DNA from: Microlunatus sp. Gsoil 973
GTDB taxonomy: Bacteria > Actinomycetota > Actinomycetes > Propionibacteriales > Propionibacteriaceae
Direction of reading: 5' to 3'
Length of the DNA: 64,000 bases
Assembly (NCBI RefSeq): GCF_009707365.1
Contig: NZ_CP046122.1
Location: 3,658,001-3,722,000, forward strand
Shown: positions 25,858 to 33,863 of the stretch, piece after piece
Numbering within the stretch: position 1 is the stretch's first letter
How the letters are laid out: each line of letters opens with the position of its first letter
Program-made: the position numbers and the translations under genes
Notes under the pieces: model-generated
Told to the model about the DNA's origin: nothing
What the model saw: the letters and a program-made list of their open reading frames with translations, nothing else
Databases searched by the model: none

Positions 25858-25932
25858 GGGACCAAGTTCCTCTGTGAGCCACAGAGAAGCACGCAGATGT
25901 GCCCTGACATTGGTCCCGGGTCCCCGGGGACC
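25858..25932. promoter_or_regulatory. DosR-box-like site and a perfect 14-bp palindrome in a USP-USP divergent promoter
   Basis: 25858-25871 reads GGGACCAAGTTCCT, with 10 of 14 positions as in the DosR core. 25919-25932 is the perfect palindrome GGTCCCCGGGGACC, which contains GGGAC half-sites on both strands. Both lie between the starts of the divergent USP genes, where a shared regulator would bind. This is inference from similarity to the mycobacterial motif. Confidence 0.4.
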
Positions 25933-26001
25933 TGTGGACCTAGCACGACGGGCGGCGCACAAGAAGACTTGGTGATCAATGGCACCGACACGGAGTTGAT
26001 C

Positions 26002-26880
26002 ATGACGCACATCACTGTAGGGATCGATGGCTCGACCGGCAGCACCCGAGCACTCGAGTGGGCTGCCGCGGAGAGTTCGTTGACCGGCTGCGATCTGGAG
26101 ATCGTGCACGCTGTCGACCTCCCCAGGACCGGCGGCATCTTCACCAACACAGCGATCGGCGACAAGGCGATCACGGAGATGTCGAGGTTCAGCCAGGACC
26201 TGCTGGACATTGCCGCCCGGCGGGCAGCCGAGGTGGCTCCCGACGTCCGGATGTGGACCCGTACCGAGGTCGGCTCACCGGCCGCCGTGCTGTCCGCCGC
26301 CTCAAGTGATGCCGAAGCGGTCGTCGTTGGCAGCCGAGGGCTCGGTGCGTTCGAGAGCTTTATCGGCTCGGTCAGCGTCAGGGTGGCCACCCGGGCGGGC
26401 TGCCCGGTGTTCGTGATCCCCGACCAGGACACAGAACCGAGTCGCGGCGGACCCATCGTGGTGGGCGTCGACGACTCGGAGTACGGCGCGGCGGCGCTGC
26501 GGTTCGCGTTGCAGGAGGCGCTGCTCCGCAAAACCTCGATCCGTGCGGTCACGGCCTACCAGTTACCGATGGTCAGTGTCCCGCTGCAACCCGGCGTGAT
26601 GACCAGCTTCGAGCAGGACGAACACGAGCGGGCGCTGGCGACGATCGAGAAGTTGCTCGACCAGGTGCGCACCGACGAGACCAACGACGTCAAGACGGAG
26701 TCCGCGGTCGTACAGGGTCCGACGGTCGAGGGGATCCTGGCCCACGCCAACGACGCACAACTGATTGTTGTGGGTTCGCACGGCCGGGGCATGGTACGTC
26801 GTCTGCTGCTGGGATCAGTGAGCCGCCGGCTGCTGTACGAGACGGACCGCCCGGTTGCCGTCGTCGATCTGCCGCACTGA
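26002..26880 (+). CDS. Tandem-domain universal stress protein
   Basis: 292 residues with two UspA domains. Domain 1: residues 1-145 (ITVGIDGSTGSTRALEWAA, then GSRGLGAFESFIGSVS). Domain 2: about 152-292 (IVVGVDDSEYGAAALRFAL, then GSHGRGMVRRLLLGSVS). Both carry the G-2x-G-9x-G-S ATP-binding pattern, as in M. tuberculosis Rv2623-like proteins, which bind ATP and affect growth in hypoxia. It starts at ATG 26002. It is followed by a strong terminator hairpin. Confidence 0.93.
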   Translation: MTHITVGIDGSTGSTRALEWAAAESSLTGCDLEIVHAVDLPRTGGIFTNTAIGDKAITEMSRFSQDLLDIAARRAAEVAPDVRMWTRTEVGSPAAVLSAASSDAEAVVVGSRGLGAFESFIGSVSVRVATRAGCPVFVIPDQDTEPSRGGPIVVGVDDSEYGAAALRFALQEALLRKTSIRAVTAYQLPMVSVPLQPGVMTSFEQDEHERALATIEKLLDQVRTDETNDVKTESAVVQGPTVEGILAHANDAQLIVVGSHGRGMVRRLLLGSVSRRLLYETDRPVAVVDLPH

Positions 26881-26925
26881 CCAACTGGCGGTGATCACGG
26901 GAGGGTTTGAGAACCGGTGCGACGT

Positions 26926-26958
26926 GCCGGGCGGGCGGTCAGGGGTCGCCCGCCCGGC
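26926..26958 (+). terminator. GC-rich terminator hairpin after the tandem USP
   Basis: Perfect 12-base arms GCCGGGCGGGCG and CGCCCGCCCGGC with a 9-base loop, 45 bases after the USP stop. It has no U-tract but is very stable. It separates the USP transcript from the convergent Hsp20 gene. Confidence 0.8.
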
Positions 26959-27117
26959 AGACGCAACACCGCCGATGATCACGACCGGATCGGGGCCGGT
27001 GAACGGGTAGCCCGGCCAACAGTTCACCCGATATACGCACGCGGGTGAGGGCTGATGGTCTTACGGGCTTCGTCAACCCGCCCTCGATCGCCGGTCACCG
27101 ACCATGTCTGGCCCCGG

Positions 27118-27540
27118 TCAGCTGGTGATCGCCTTGGATTCCCGCTGTTCGGACAGGACCTGGATCTTGCGGGGCCTGGCCTTCTCCGACACCGGGATCC
27201 GGATCCGGAGTACGCCGTCGGTGTAGGACGCGGAGATCTGGTCCAGGTCAAGGTTGTCGCCGAGGATCAGCTGCCGGCTGAACACGCCACGCGGCCGCTC
27301 GGCGGCGATCTGTTCGCCGGGCATCTCCGAGACCGGTCGTTCGGCCCCGATGGTCAACACGTTGCGTTCGACGTCGAGATCGATCGACTCCGGGTCGATC
27401 CCCGGCAGATCGAACTCGACGTGGAAGGTGTCGCCGTCGCGCCATGCATCCATCGGCATGACGGCCGGTCGGGCAGACGTGCCGAACACCTGTTGAGTAA
27501 GGCGATCGAATTCGCGGAAGGGGTCGGTACGCATCAACAT
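27118..27540 (-). CDS. Hsp20/alpha-crystallin small heat-shock protein
   Basis: 140 residues from ATG 27540, which has GGAGGTG 8 bases upstream. N-terminal [20 protein letters not shown], as in HspX/Hsp18-type proteins. The alpha-crystallin domain spans about residues 35-125 ([46 protein letters not shown]). The C-terminal IxI-type segment is KIQVL, for oligomer assembly. It is an ATP-independent holdase. It is divergent from a broken hspR-like gene, and close to DosS/USP genes as in dormancy regulons. Confidence 0.92.
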   Translation of the reverse strand: MLMRTDPFREFDRLTQQVFGTSARPAVMPMDAWRDGDTFHVEFDLPGIDPESIDLDVERNVLTIGAERPVSEMPGEQIAAERPRGVFSRQLILGDNLDLDQISASYTDGVLRIRIPVSEKARPRKIQVLSEQRESKAITS

Positions 27541-27611
27541 CCTTGGTTCACCTCCATCGGATCTACAGAAACATCGATGCGCAACCTCCACTAATCTGTG
27601 GAGTTATCATA

Positions 27612-27652
27612 GATATAGCGTGTGGATCCGATAGATTCAAGTCCGCGGAGTT
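27612..27652 (-). promoter_or_regulatory. hsp20 promoter with overlapping palindrome
   Basis: On the minus strand, TTGAAT (27635-27640) and TATATC (27612-27617) are 17 bases apart, in a locally AT-rich stretch upstream of hsp20. The near-palindrome AAGTCCGCGGAGTT (27639-27652, one mismatch) overlaps the -35 region and could be a repressor site for the adjacent HspR-like protein. It does not match the classical HAIR sequence. Confidence 0.45.
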
Positions 27653-27712
27653 CGGTGTGTTTCGCCGATCGCTGAGCAGTGCGGATCGTTCCTGGAAAGG
27701 GGTTGCTCTGAG

Positions 27713-28028
27713 GTGTCGAGCCCAAGTCCGGATCGTCCGGTTTTCGGGATCGCCGTGGCCGCGGAGCTCTCGGGCACCGGGGCCCAGAACCTGCGCGCCT
27801 ACGAGCGGGCCGGCCTGGTGAGACCGGGCCAGGACCGATGGTGGCACCCGCCGCTACAGCCAGCATGACGTCGACCGGCTCCGCCGGGTCTGCGAGCTGA
27901 TGGACGCCGGATTGAACCTCGCCGGTGTTGCGATGGTGCTCCGGCTCCAGGACGAGAACCACGCGTTACGTGATCAACTCGATGCCTTCCGCGGCAGCGG
28001 GCGTCCCACACGGAGCCGACGGGAGTGA
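27713..28028 (+). pseudogene. HspR-like MerR-family repressor with 1-base insertion
   Basis: The first frame, from GTG 27713, reads through FGIAVAAELSGTGAQNLRAY and ERAGLVRPG, the HspR HTH. It then loses the pattern at A27831. Omitting that base gives R-T-D-G-G-T-R-R-Y-S-Q-H-D-V-D and the rest of a normal HspR (CELMDAGLNLAGVAMVLRL, then a helical tail) to TGA 28028. The span is 3n+1 bases. Intact, it would be about 104 residues. HspR represses chaperone genes; the neighbour here is hsp20. The indel may be a real inactivation or a sequence error. Confidence 0.8.
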
Positions 28029-28190
28029 TCATGGAAGCTGGTGCTGGTTACGCCCAGCAGGAACTTCCCAGCAACCACTCTCGCCGGTGATCATCGGCTC
28101 CCCACCGAGCCGCTCAGTCACCGCCCAGTGACGACTTCTATCCTGCAACCACCGAGGACATCGCCTCGCAAGGACGGAAGGACTGCATCG

Positions 28191-28926
28191 GTGACGGACA
28201 CCATGACCGCACGCACGGTGACGATCGCGAGTGGCGACGGCACAGAGATCGAGGCCTATCTGGCCACACCAGACGATGCGGGACGGCGGGGCGGCGTCGT
28301 CGTGATCCACCACATGCCCGGCTATGACCGGGCGACCAAGGAGATCGTCCGTCGGTTCGCCGAACTCGGATACGACGCGATCTGCCCCAATCTGTACTGG
28401 CGACAGGCACCGGGCGCTGAGCCGAGCGATGCCGCCGCAACGGTTCGCGCCCAGGGCGGAGTGTCCGATTCCCAGCTGGTCGACGACGTGGGCGGCGCCG
28501 CCGCCTACCTGCGCGCGCAGGACTGGAGCAGCGGCAAGGTCGGCGTGATCGGCTACTGCTCGGGTGGCCGGCAATCGGTCCTTGCCGCGTGCTCGCTGCA
28601 GCTTGACGCGGCAGTCGACTGTTATGGGGCGCTCGTGGTGGGAACCCCGCCGCCGGAATCCTCGAGACCGAACCTGGTCGAGCATCTGCCCAAGTTGTCG
28701 GCTCCCCCTGCTGGGGTTGTTCGGCAACGACGACCGCTCACCCACGCCGGAACAGGTCGACGAACTCGACCAGCGGCTCACCGACCTGGACAAGCCGCAC
28801 GAATTCCACCGCTACGACGACGCCGGTCACGCGTTCTTCGCCGTCGACCGGCCGTCGTACCGCGTCGCCGCCGCCAATGACGGCTGGGAGCGGATCGCGG
28901 ACTTCTACCGGACCCACCTGAGCTGA
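28191..28926 (+). pseudogene. Dienelactone hydrolase family protein with frameshift
   Basis: An alpha/beta hydrolase of the DLH family. From GTG 28191 (GGAAGG 9 bases upstream) the frame runs through GGVVVIHHMPGYD and GVIGYCSGG (nucleophile Cys) to LPKLSAP. There a C5 run (28704-28708) carries one base too many. The second half, PLLGLFGNDDRSPTPEQVDE (catalytic Asp) and DDAGHAFF (catalytic His), continues in another frame to TGA 28926. Removing one C gives about 244 residues, normal for the family. The enzyme hydrolyses dienelactones or related esters. Confidence 0.82.
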
Positions 28927-28940
28927 CCAGAGAGGCTGCC

Positions 28941-29213
28941 ATGTGTACCTACAACACCGTCATCACCGATGTCTCGGGGAGCGCGAAGGGTCCGTCCAGC
29001 CGGTGGTTCCACGTCGACCGGGCAACCGTCTACTACGACCACCCGGTGCACGTGATGGCCGGGCATGCCCTCAACATCGACCTCACCGAATCTGCCGGTG
29101 GCCCCGGCCAGCGGGTGGCGCTCGAACTGACCGCGGACTCGGCCCGAGCGCTGGTGCGGGCCATCGAGGACGCGCTTGCCGCGGTTCCTCCGGAGATCAT
29201 CGCCGCCGGTTGA
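28941..29213 (+). CDS. DUF6295 family protein
   Basis: 90 residues. The DUF6295 pattern is evident: MCTYNTVITDVSGSAKG, WFHVDRATVYYDHPVHV, ALNIDLTE and a C-terminal helix ADSARALVRAIEDAL. Function unknown; it is soluble with a probable small beta-sandwich fold. It follows the hydrolase gene by 14 bases, presumably in one operon, and ends one base before the convergent RibA stop. Confidence 0.85.
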   Translation: MCTYNTVITDVSGSAKGPSSRWFHVDRATVYYDHPVHVMAGHALNIDLTESAGGPGQRVALELTADSARALVRAIEDALAAVPPEIIAAG

Positions 29214-29214
29214 T

Positions 29215-29925
29215 CTAGATCGGAAGGTCAGCATCGCCGGAGAACCGGTGCGCACCGCGTCGGGCCTTGGTGGCAAGGTAGTTCCGGTTCTCGGCCGACA
29301 GGTGCAGCCCGGTGGGAATCTGGTGCTCGACGGTGATGCCCAGCCGGTCGAGTTGCCGGGCCTTATCCGGATTGTTGCTGAGCAGCCTGATCACCGGCAC
29401 GCCGAGCGCGAACAGCATCTGGGCGGCGACCGTGTAATCACGTTCGTCCTCGGAGTGATTGAGGGCGAGGTTGGCCTGGTAGGTGTCGAGTCCTTGATCC
29501 TGAAGAAGATAGGCGTCGAGCTTGTTGTACAGGCCGATGCCGCGCCCCTCCTGGCGAAGGTAGAGGATGTAGCCGCCCGCCTCGGCGATCCGGTGGATCG
29601 CTTCGTGCAACTGCGGTCCGCAGTCGCAGCGCAGGCTGCCGAACACGTCACCGGTCAGGCACTCGCTGTGCGGCCGCACCAGCGGCGGGCGGCGCGAACC
29701 ATCCCGGAGCGCCGGCCCGTCGAAGCGCAGCGCGACGTGTTCGCCAAGATCGACCAGATCATCGAAGCTGATCATGGTCGCCCGGGTCTGCACAGTTCCG
29801 ACGGAGATCGGGATGTCAACGGCGGTCCGGATCTGTGCCGCGGGCAACGCCGTTGGGGCCGGGCCGGCCGTCGGAACTCGTGGTTCATCGGTCGGCTCGA
29901 CGTCGCGTCGGGTCTGTGCAGTCAT
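29215..29925 (-). CDS. ribA: GTP cyclohydrolase II
   Basis: 236 residues from ATG 29925, with AAGGAGG 5 bases upstream. Stand-alone RibA without the RibB part. Zinc-binding cysteines are in SECLTGDVFGSLRCDCGPQL (about residues 86-105), and the catalytic segment RQEGRGIGLYNKL is about 120-132, with LSNNPDKARQL and TGLHLSAENRNYL following. It converts GTP to 2,5-diamino-6-ribosylamino-pyrimidinone 5'-phosphate. It is the last gene of a seven-gene operon with glycosyltransferase, methyltransferase and pterin-synthase-like genes but no other riboflavin genes, so it may feed a specialised product rather than riboflavin. Confidence 0.92.
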   Translation of the reverse strand: MTAQTRRDVEPTDEPRVPTAGPAPTALPAAQIRTAVDIPISVGTVQTRATMISFDDLVDLGEHVALRFDGPALRDGSRRPPLVRPHSECLTGDVFGSLRCDCGPQLHEAIHRIAEAGGYILYLRQEGRGIGLYNKLDAYLLQDQGLDTYQANLALNHSEDERDYTVAAQMLFALGVPVIRLLSNNPDKARQLDRLGITVEHQIPTGLHLSAENRNYLATKARRGAHRFSGDADLPI

Positions 29926-30697
29926 CGGGGCCTCCTTGCCGGTTCGACGAATCGTTGACCTGCGCATCGAGTGATGGCCACATTGCTACCCGCTCCGGTG
30001 AGTTGAGCGAGTAGTGCAGCACTGTCATGCGGCCGACCCGCTCGGTACGCGCCAGACAACGGTGCAGTGCCGACCGACTGTGCAGCCGGTCGTCATATAC
30101 CCAGCGGGGCGCCCGGTCATCGCTGACGAAGACCGGCGCGACGGCCAGCCGTATCCAGTCGACGAGGCCGGTGCGGAGCAGAGCCGTGTTCAGCACGCCG
30201 CCTCCTTCGACCAGCAGCCGTCCGCCTCCGCGCCGGCCCAGGTCGGCGGCAACTCCGGCGAGGTCGATCGGATCCCCGCCGTCGACGACGCCCGCAGTGG
30301 TGTTCCGCAGTTGTTCCCGCAGTCCCGGGACGGCGGATGACGGGGCGTAGACCAGGGTCGGGGTATCGGGTGTCTGGAAGATCGCCGCTGCCGGGTCGAG
30401 TCGGCCCGATGACGTGATGACGACCCGGATCGGTGAGGCCGGGCGGCCGCTCGCGATGCGTCGGTCCCGCCGGTCGGCGCTCCGGACCAGCAGCCGGGGA
30501 TTGTCGGCTCGTACGGTCTGAGCACCGACCATGAGTGCGTCGCAGTCCGCGCGCAGCGCATCAACTGCGTCGAAATCCTCGGCACCGGAGAGGATGAGCC
30601 GGCTCGCGTGATCGCCCGTCGGCCGATAGCGATCGAGATACCCGTCCAGTGATATCGCCGCACTGATCACGACAGACGGGATCGACAGCTCAGTCAT
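29885..30697 (-). CDS. RibD C-terminal (pyrimidine reductase) domain protein
   Basis: 270 residues, dihydrofolate-reductase-like fold. N-terminal VVISAAISLDGYLD, NADPH and substrate region DALMVGAQTVRADNPRLLVR (about residues 53-72), ASPIRVVITSSGRLD, then LLVEGGGVLNTALL and a C-terminal strand. It lacks the RibD deaminase half. RibA plus a reductase alone would give the ribitylamino-pyrimidine before deamination. It overlaps RibA by 41 bases and the upstream membrane gene by 8 bases, so it is co-translated. Its last ~40 residues are not typical, and the gene may once have ended earlier. Confidence 0.88.
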   Translation of the reverse strand: MTELSIPSVVISAAISLDGYLDRYRPTGDHASRLILSGAEDFDAVDALRADCDALMVGAQTVRADNPRLLVRSADRRDRRIASGRPASPIRVVITSSGRLDPAAAIFQTPDTPTLVYAPSSAVPGLREQLRNTTAGVVDGGDPIDLAGVAADLGRRGGGRLLVEGGGVLNTALLRTGLVDWIRLAVAPVFVSDDRAPRWVYDDRLHSRSALHRCLARTERVGRMTVLHYSLNSPERVAMWPSLDAQVNDSSNRQGGPDDCTDPTRRRADR

Positions 30698-31700
30698 CGA
30701 CGGTGATCTCCCGCGCGACGGGTCCTGTTATCGGTCGGCCGCGCCGTGCCGCCGTACGGCGCCGGCCGGCCAGCAGAACCACGACTCCGGGCGACACGGC
30801 CACCAGCGTAAGCACGCCGTAGGCCGTCGATGCGGCAAGACCCGGACCCGCGCCGATCCCGGCCAGAGCGAACAGCCAACTCGCGGCGCCCTCCCGCGGC
30901 CCCCATCCGCCGATGTTCGTGGGCAGCGCGGAGGCGACCAGGATGAGCAGGGCCAGTGGGACCAACTGGCGCACCGGTGCCCCGACGCCGACTGCTCGCG
31001 CGGCGATCAACAGGACAAGGACGTGACCGGCGATCACCAGTGTGGACAGCGAAACGATCGGAGCCAGTGACGTCGGGTGGAGCAGTCCCCGGAGATCGGC
31101 CATCGCCGGCCGCCGGACTCGGCGCAGACCACCGACCACCAGGATCCCGAGCAGCAGGACGCCCAGGCCGCCCAGCACGGGGTACAGCGTGCGGTCGCCG
31201 AGACCGCGCACCAGACCGGTGATCGGCCCGGAGTGCAGCAGGAGGCAGATTCCGATCACCCCGACGGTGAGAGCGACCTGTACGGCCTGACCGAAAGAGC
31301 GCTCCCAGGCGACCGAGCGGATCGCCGGGCCTCGGGCTGCTGTGCGGCCGCCGTGCCGCAACGCTCGCTCGACGTCGCCGACGACGCCACCGGGCAGCAG
31401 TCCGTTGAGCAGTTGCGACCGGTAGTAGGCGGCCAGTGCATCCGGCAGGCGGAGCCGTACGCCCAGCGCCCGCGCCACGGCGGTCCAGCGGGCGGCCGCG
31501 GCAGCCGTGGTGATCATGGTCACCGCCACGGCGGCCAGCAGCGCCGACGGCGTGATCGAGCGGAGCCCGGTCAGCAGAGCGCCGTCGCCCTGCCGGATGA
31601 TCACGACGGCAAGCACACCGATGCCCAGCAGAACGCGCATCAGCGGCCACCACCGAACGGCACGCCGACGCGCCGCCCGAACCATCGTCGGAATCGGCAT
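30690..31700 (-). CDS. Lysylphosphatidylglycerol synthase TM-region / flippase-like membrane protein
   Basis: 336 residues with about eight membrane helices (first about residues 15-35). The UPF0104/AglD2/YbhN-like pattern is present: YYRSQLLNGLLPGGVVGDVERAL (about residues 95-117) and a late NIGGWGPREGAASWLFA. The soluble aminoacyl-transferase domain of MprF is absent, so a lipid flippase or translocase role is more likely than lysyl transfer. ATG 31700 was chosen for AAAGGAG upstream. Its place between methyltransferase and RibD genes suggests that the operon product is lipid-linked. Confidence 0.83.
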   Translation of the reverse strand: MPIPTMVRAARRRAVRWWPLMRVLLGIGVLAVVIIRQGDGALLTGLRSITPSALLAAVAVTMITTAAAAARWTAVARALGVRLRLPDALAAYYRSQLLNGLLPGGVVGDVERALRHGGRTAARGPAIRSVAWERSFGQAVQVALTVGVIGICLLLHSGPITGLVRGLGDRTLYPVLGGLGVLLLGILVVGGLRRVRRPAMADLRGLLHPTSLAPIVSLSTLVIAGHVLVLLIAARAVGVGAPVRQLVPLALLILVASALPTNIGGWGPREGAASWLFALAGIGAGPGLAASTAYGVLTLVAVSPGVVVLLAGRRRTAARRGRPITGPVAREITVDD

Positions 31701-31788
31701 CCGGTCCCCCCGCTCCTTTCTCGTTACACGAGGCAACCGGCCGATGGGTTCAGCCGGTGCTCGGGACGAGGCGCCAGCGCGTGAGGCC

Positions 31789-32733
31789 TCACGGGATCGT
31801 CAACGGAAGGGCGAGCAGGTCGGTGTGCGGGATGAGGGCGCGTAACCGGCCGACGGCCAGCTGCGCTTGTCGACGTTCGAGCCAACCAGACAGCAGCCGA
31901 ACCAGGTCGGGTTCCTGCTCCTGGGCGGCACCGACCCACCCGTCCAGCCATGCGGCGAGCAGGTCCCGGTCCGCCTCACGCGCGGCATCGAGCCGCCACG
32001 GTGTGGTTCTGGTGATCACCGTCAGGCCGGCTGCGGTCAGCACGGCCGACGCCCGCGATGCCGCGTCCGGGCCCAGCCGGTTGGTGAAGCCCTCGCTGTC
32101 GAAGCTCCGGTCGTCACAGCTCCGGTCGTCACAGCTCCGGTCGTCACAGCTCCGGCCATTACGGCCCGGCACCGGCCGCCGTTGGTGATCGTCGAACGCA
32201 GCGGCCACTCGCTCGTCGATCCCCGGCTCGGCCGGATCCAGGCCGGCGCCACCGGTGACCGTCAGCGGGATCAGGACGGGGCACCGTGCGTTGACCACCG
32301 TGGCCATCAGTCTCGCGAGCTGATCACCGGTGAGCATGTCCAGCAGTGCCGAGGCGGTGATCAGCGACGCACCACCGAGTTGCTCGGGCCTGAGATCAGC
32401 GAGGTCGCCGGGTCGGGTCTCGAAGGTGACATCGGTCCGGTTTGCTGTCGCGGCGGTGAGCAGGTCGAGGTCCCGGTCGTAGAGGACCCAGTGCTGCGGA
32501 GCCGGCAGCAGCGCCGCGGCCCAGCGCATCATCGATCCGGAACCGGCGCCGAGGTCGTGGATGACCAGCGGTCGGCGCACGGACTCCGCCAGCAGCCCGG
32601 CGACCAGGCCGATCAGCTCCCGCGACCGTGCTGCCGCGTCGGCGGCCTCGCGCAGGTTGAGCCAGCTCAGGTCGAGGCCGGCGGCCAGCGGTGGATCCGA
32701 CTGTCCCGATGGCAGCGTCGCAGTCTGGGTCAC
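31789..32733 (-). CDS. Class I SAM-dependent methyltransferase
   Basis: 314 residues from GTG 32733, whose GTGA overlaps the glycosyltransferase stop; GAGGG lies upstream. SAM motif I HDLGAGSGSMMRWAA about residue 60, acidic motif II LYDRDLDLL, and ASALLDMLTGDQLARL. An in-frame repeat of R-S-C-D-D units (about residues 190-210), encoded by a 15-base tandem repeat, inserts a charged loop in the second half. The substrate is unknown; co-operon genes suggest a glycosylated pyrimidine or pterin. Confidence 0.85.
   Translation of the reverse strand: MTQTATLPSGQSDPPLAAGLDLSWLNLREAADAAARSRELIGLVAGLLAESVRRPLVIHDLGAGSGSMMRWAAALLPAPQHWVLYDRDLDLLTAATANRTDVTFETRPGDLADLRPEQLGGASLITASALLDMLTGDQLARLMATVVNARCPVLIPLTVTGGAGLDPAEPGIDERVAAAFDDHQRRPVPGRNGRSCDDRSCDDRSCDDRSFDSEGFTNRLGPDAASRASAVLTAAGLTVITRTTPWRLDAAREADRDLLAAWLDGWVGAAQEQEPDLVRLLSGWLERRQAQLAVGRLRALIPHTDLLALPLTIP
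32103..32162 (-). repeat. 15-bp in-frame tandem repeat inside the methyltransferase gene
   Basis: Unit AGCTCCGGTCGTCAC at 32103, 32118 and 32133, identical three times, with a degenerate fourth copy at 32148-32162. It encodes R-S-C-D-D repeated on the minus strand. Identical copies suggest recent slippage expansion. Confidence 0.93.
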
Positions 32734-33863
32734 GCCGTTCCCTCGGCTGTTTGCAGCCCACTCGGTGGGTGACCCAGTACGGGGCAGGTGAGGACCTGCC
32801 GGACGGTGTCGTCCCACGTCCCCAACGTTTCCCGGCGGACCAGGGCGCGCCGTCGCAGCTCGGTCCGCAGTGGTGGCTGGGTCAGCCAGGTACGCAGTGC
32901 CGTCGCCCATGCCGACCGATCAACGGGAACCAGCAGGCCGGGCGGCCCCTGTTCCGTGCGGCCGACCGCCTCTGGGAGTCCGCCGACCTCTGACACCAGT
33001 ACCGGAAGCCCGTGAGCCAGGGCCTCGGTGGCGACCATTCCCCAGGTCTCCAGCCGAGATGGGAGCACCAGGAGATCGGCGTGGCGGTAGGCGAGGTCGA
33101 GCTCCTGGCCGCTGCAGACCCCTGCCAGGGTCACCCGGTCCGCGAGGCCCTGGGTGGACAGCCGATCCCGGAACTCCTGGACGAATTGAGGGTCATGGTG
33201 CAGCGATCCGACGCACTGCAACTGCCAGCTCAGGTCCCGGCAGTCGATCAACGCCTCGCAGAGGAGATCCAGCCCCTTGAGTCGGGTGACGGGTGCGACG
33301 CAGAGCAGCTGTCCGCCGCCGGGGCTGCCCGGTGCGATAGCGGCCGGGTTGACCCCGGGCGGGGCGACGACCACACGGTCGGGGTCCAGCCGGTACTGGT
33401 CGAGCAGCTGCCCCCGGGTCCACCTGCTGGTCGTGATCACACCGGCGACACTGTTCAGCACCGCGGCTTCGTCCCGCTGATGATCGGCGAGTTCGGCCCG
33501 TGACCCGCTCGGGATCCCGGCCGGCGGGACTCCGAGCGGAAGGTGGATCAGCGCCACGATCTGCAGCCGGTTCGCCGCTGGGACCACCACTTCCGGCGAA
33601 CAGGAGGCGATGAGGCCGTCGATGACGACGGGGTCACCGTCGGGAAGACTGCGCAACAGCCGATCCAGTCCGGCAAGGTCGTCCCGGGTCGGCCGTGGCC
33701 AGCGCGATCCGACCGGGTGGACATCAACCCCAACCCCGGTATCGGATAGCGCTGCTGCCAGCCGCTGGTCGTAGACGTTGCCGCCGCTGACCCGGTCCGG
33801 TTCGTCGAAGCCGGCCGGCACGACGATTTGCACGGCCGGTGCCCGATCAGAGCTTCTTGACAT
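32730..33863 (-). CDS. Glycosyltransferase family 4 (GT-B fold)
   Basis: 377 residues. N-terminal VVPAGFDEPDRVSGGNVYDQRL (acceptor-side Gly loop), linker VAPPGVNPAAI about residue 165, donor-site VAPVTRLKGLDLL about residue 190, and LVLPSRLETWGMVATEALAHGLPV about residues 268-291 with the E-x7-E motif. It transfers a sugar from a nucleotide donor with retention. It overlaps the pterin-synthase-like gene by 17 bases and the methyltransferase by 4, firmly inside the operon. Confidence 0.9.
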   Translation of the reverse strand: MSRSSDRAPAVQIVVPAGFDEPDRVSGGNVYDQRLAAALSDTGVGVDVHPVGSRWPRPTRDDLAGLDRLLRSLPDGDPVVIDGLIASCSPEVVVPAANRLQIVALIHLPLGVPPAGIPSGSRAELADHQRDEAAVLNSVAGVITTSRWTRGQLLDQYRLDPDRVVVAPPGVNPAAIAPGSPGGGQLLCVAPVTRLKGLDLLCEALIDCRDLSWQLQCVGSLHHDPQFVQEFRDRLSTQGLADRVTLAGVCSGQELDLAYRHADLLVLPSRLETWGMVATEALAHGLPVLVSEVGGLPEAVGRTEQGPPGLLVPVDRSAWATALRTWLTQPPLRTELRRRALVRRETLGTWDDTVRQVLTCPVLGHPPSGLQTAEGTA

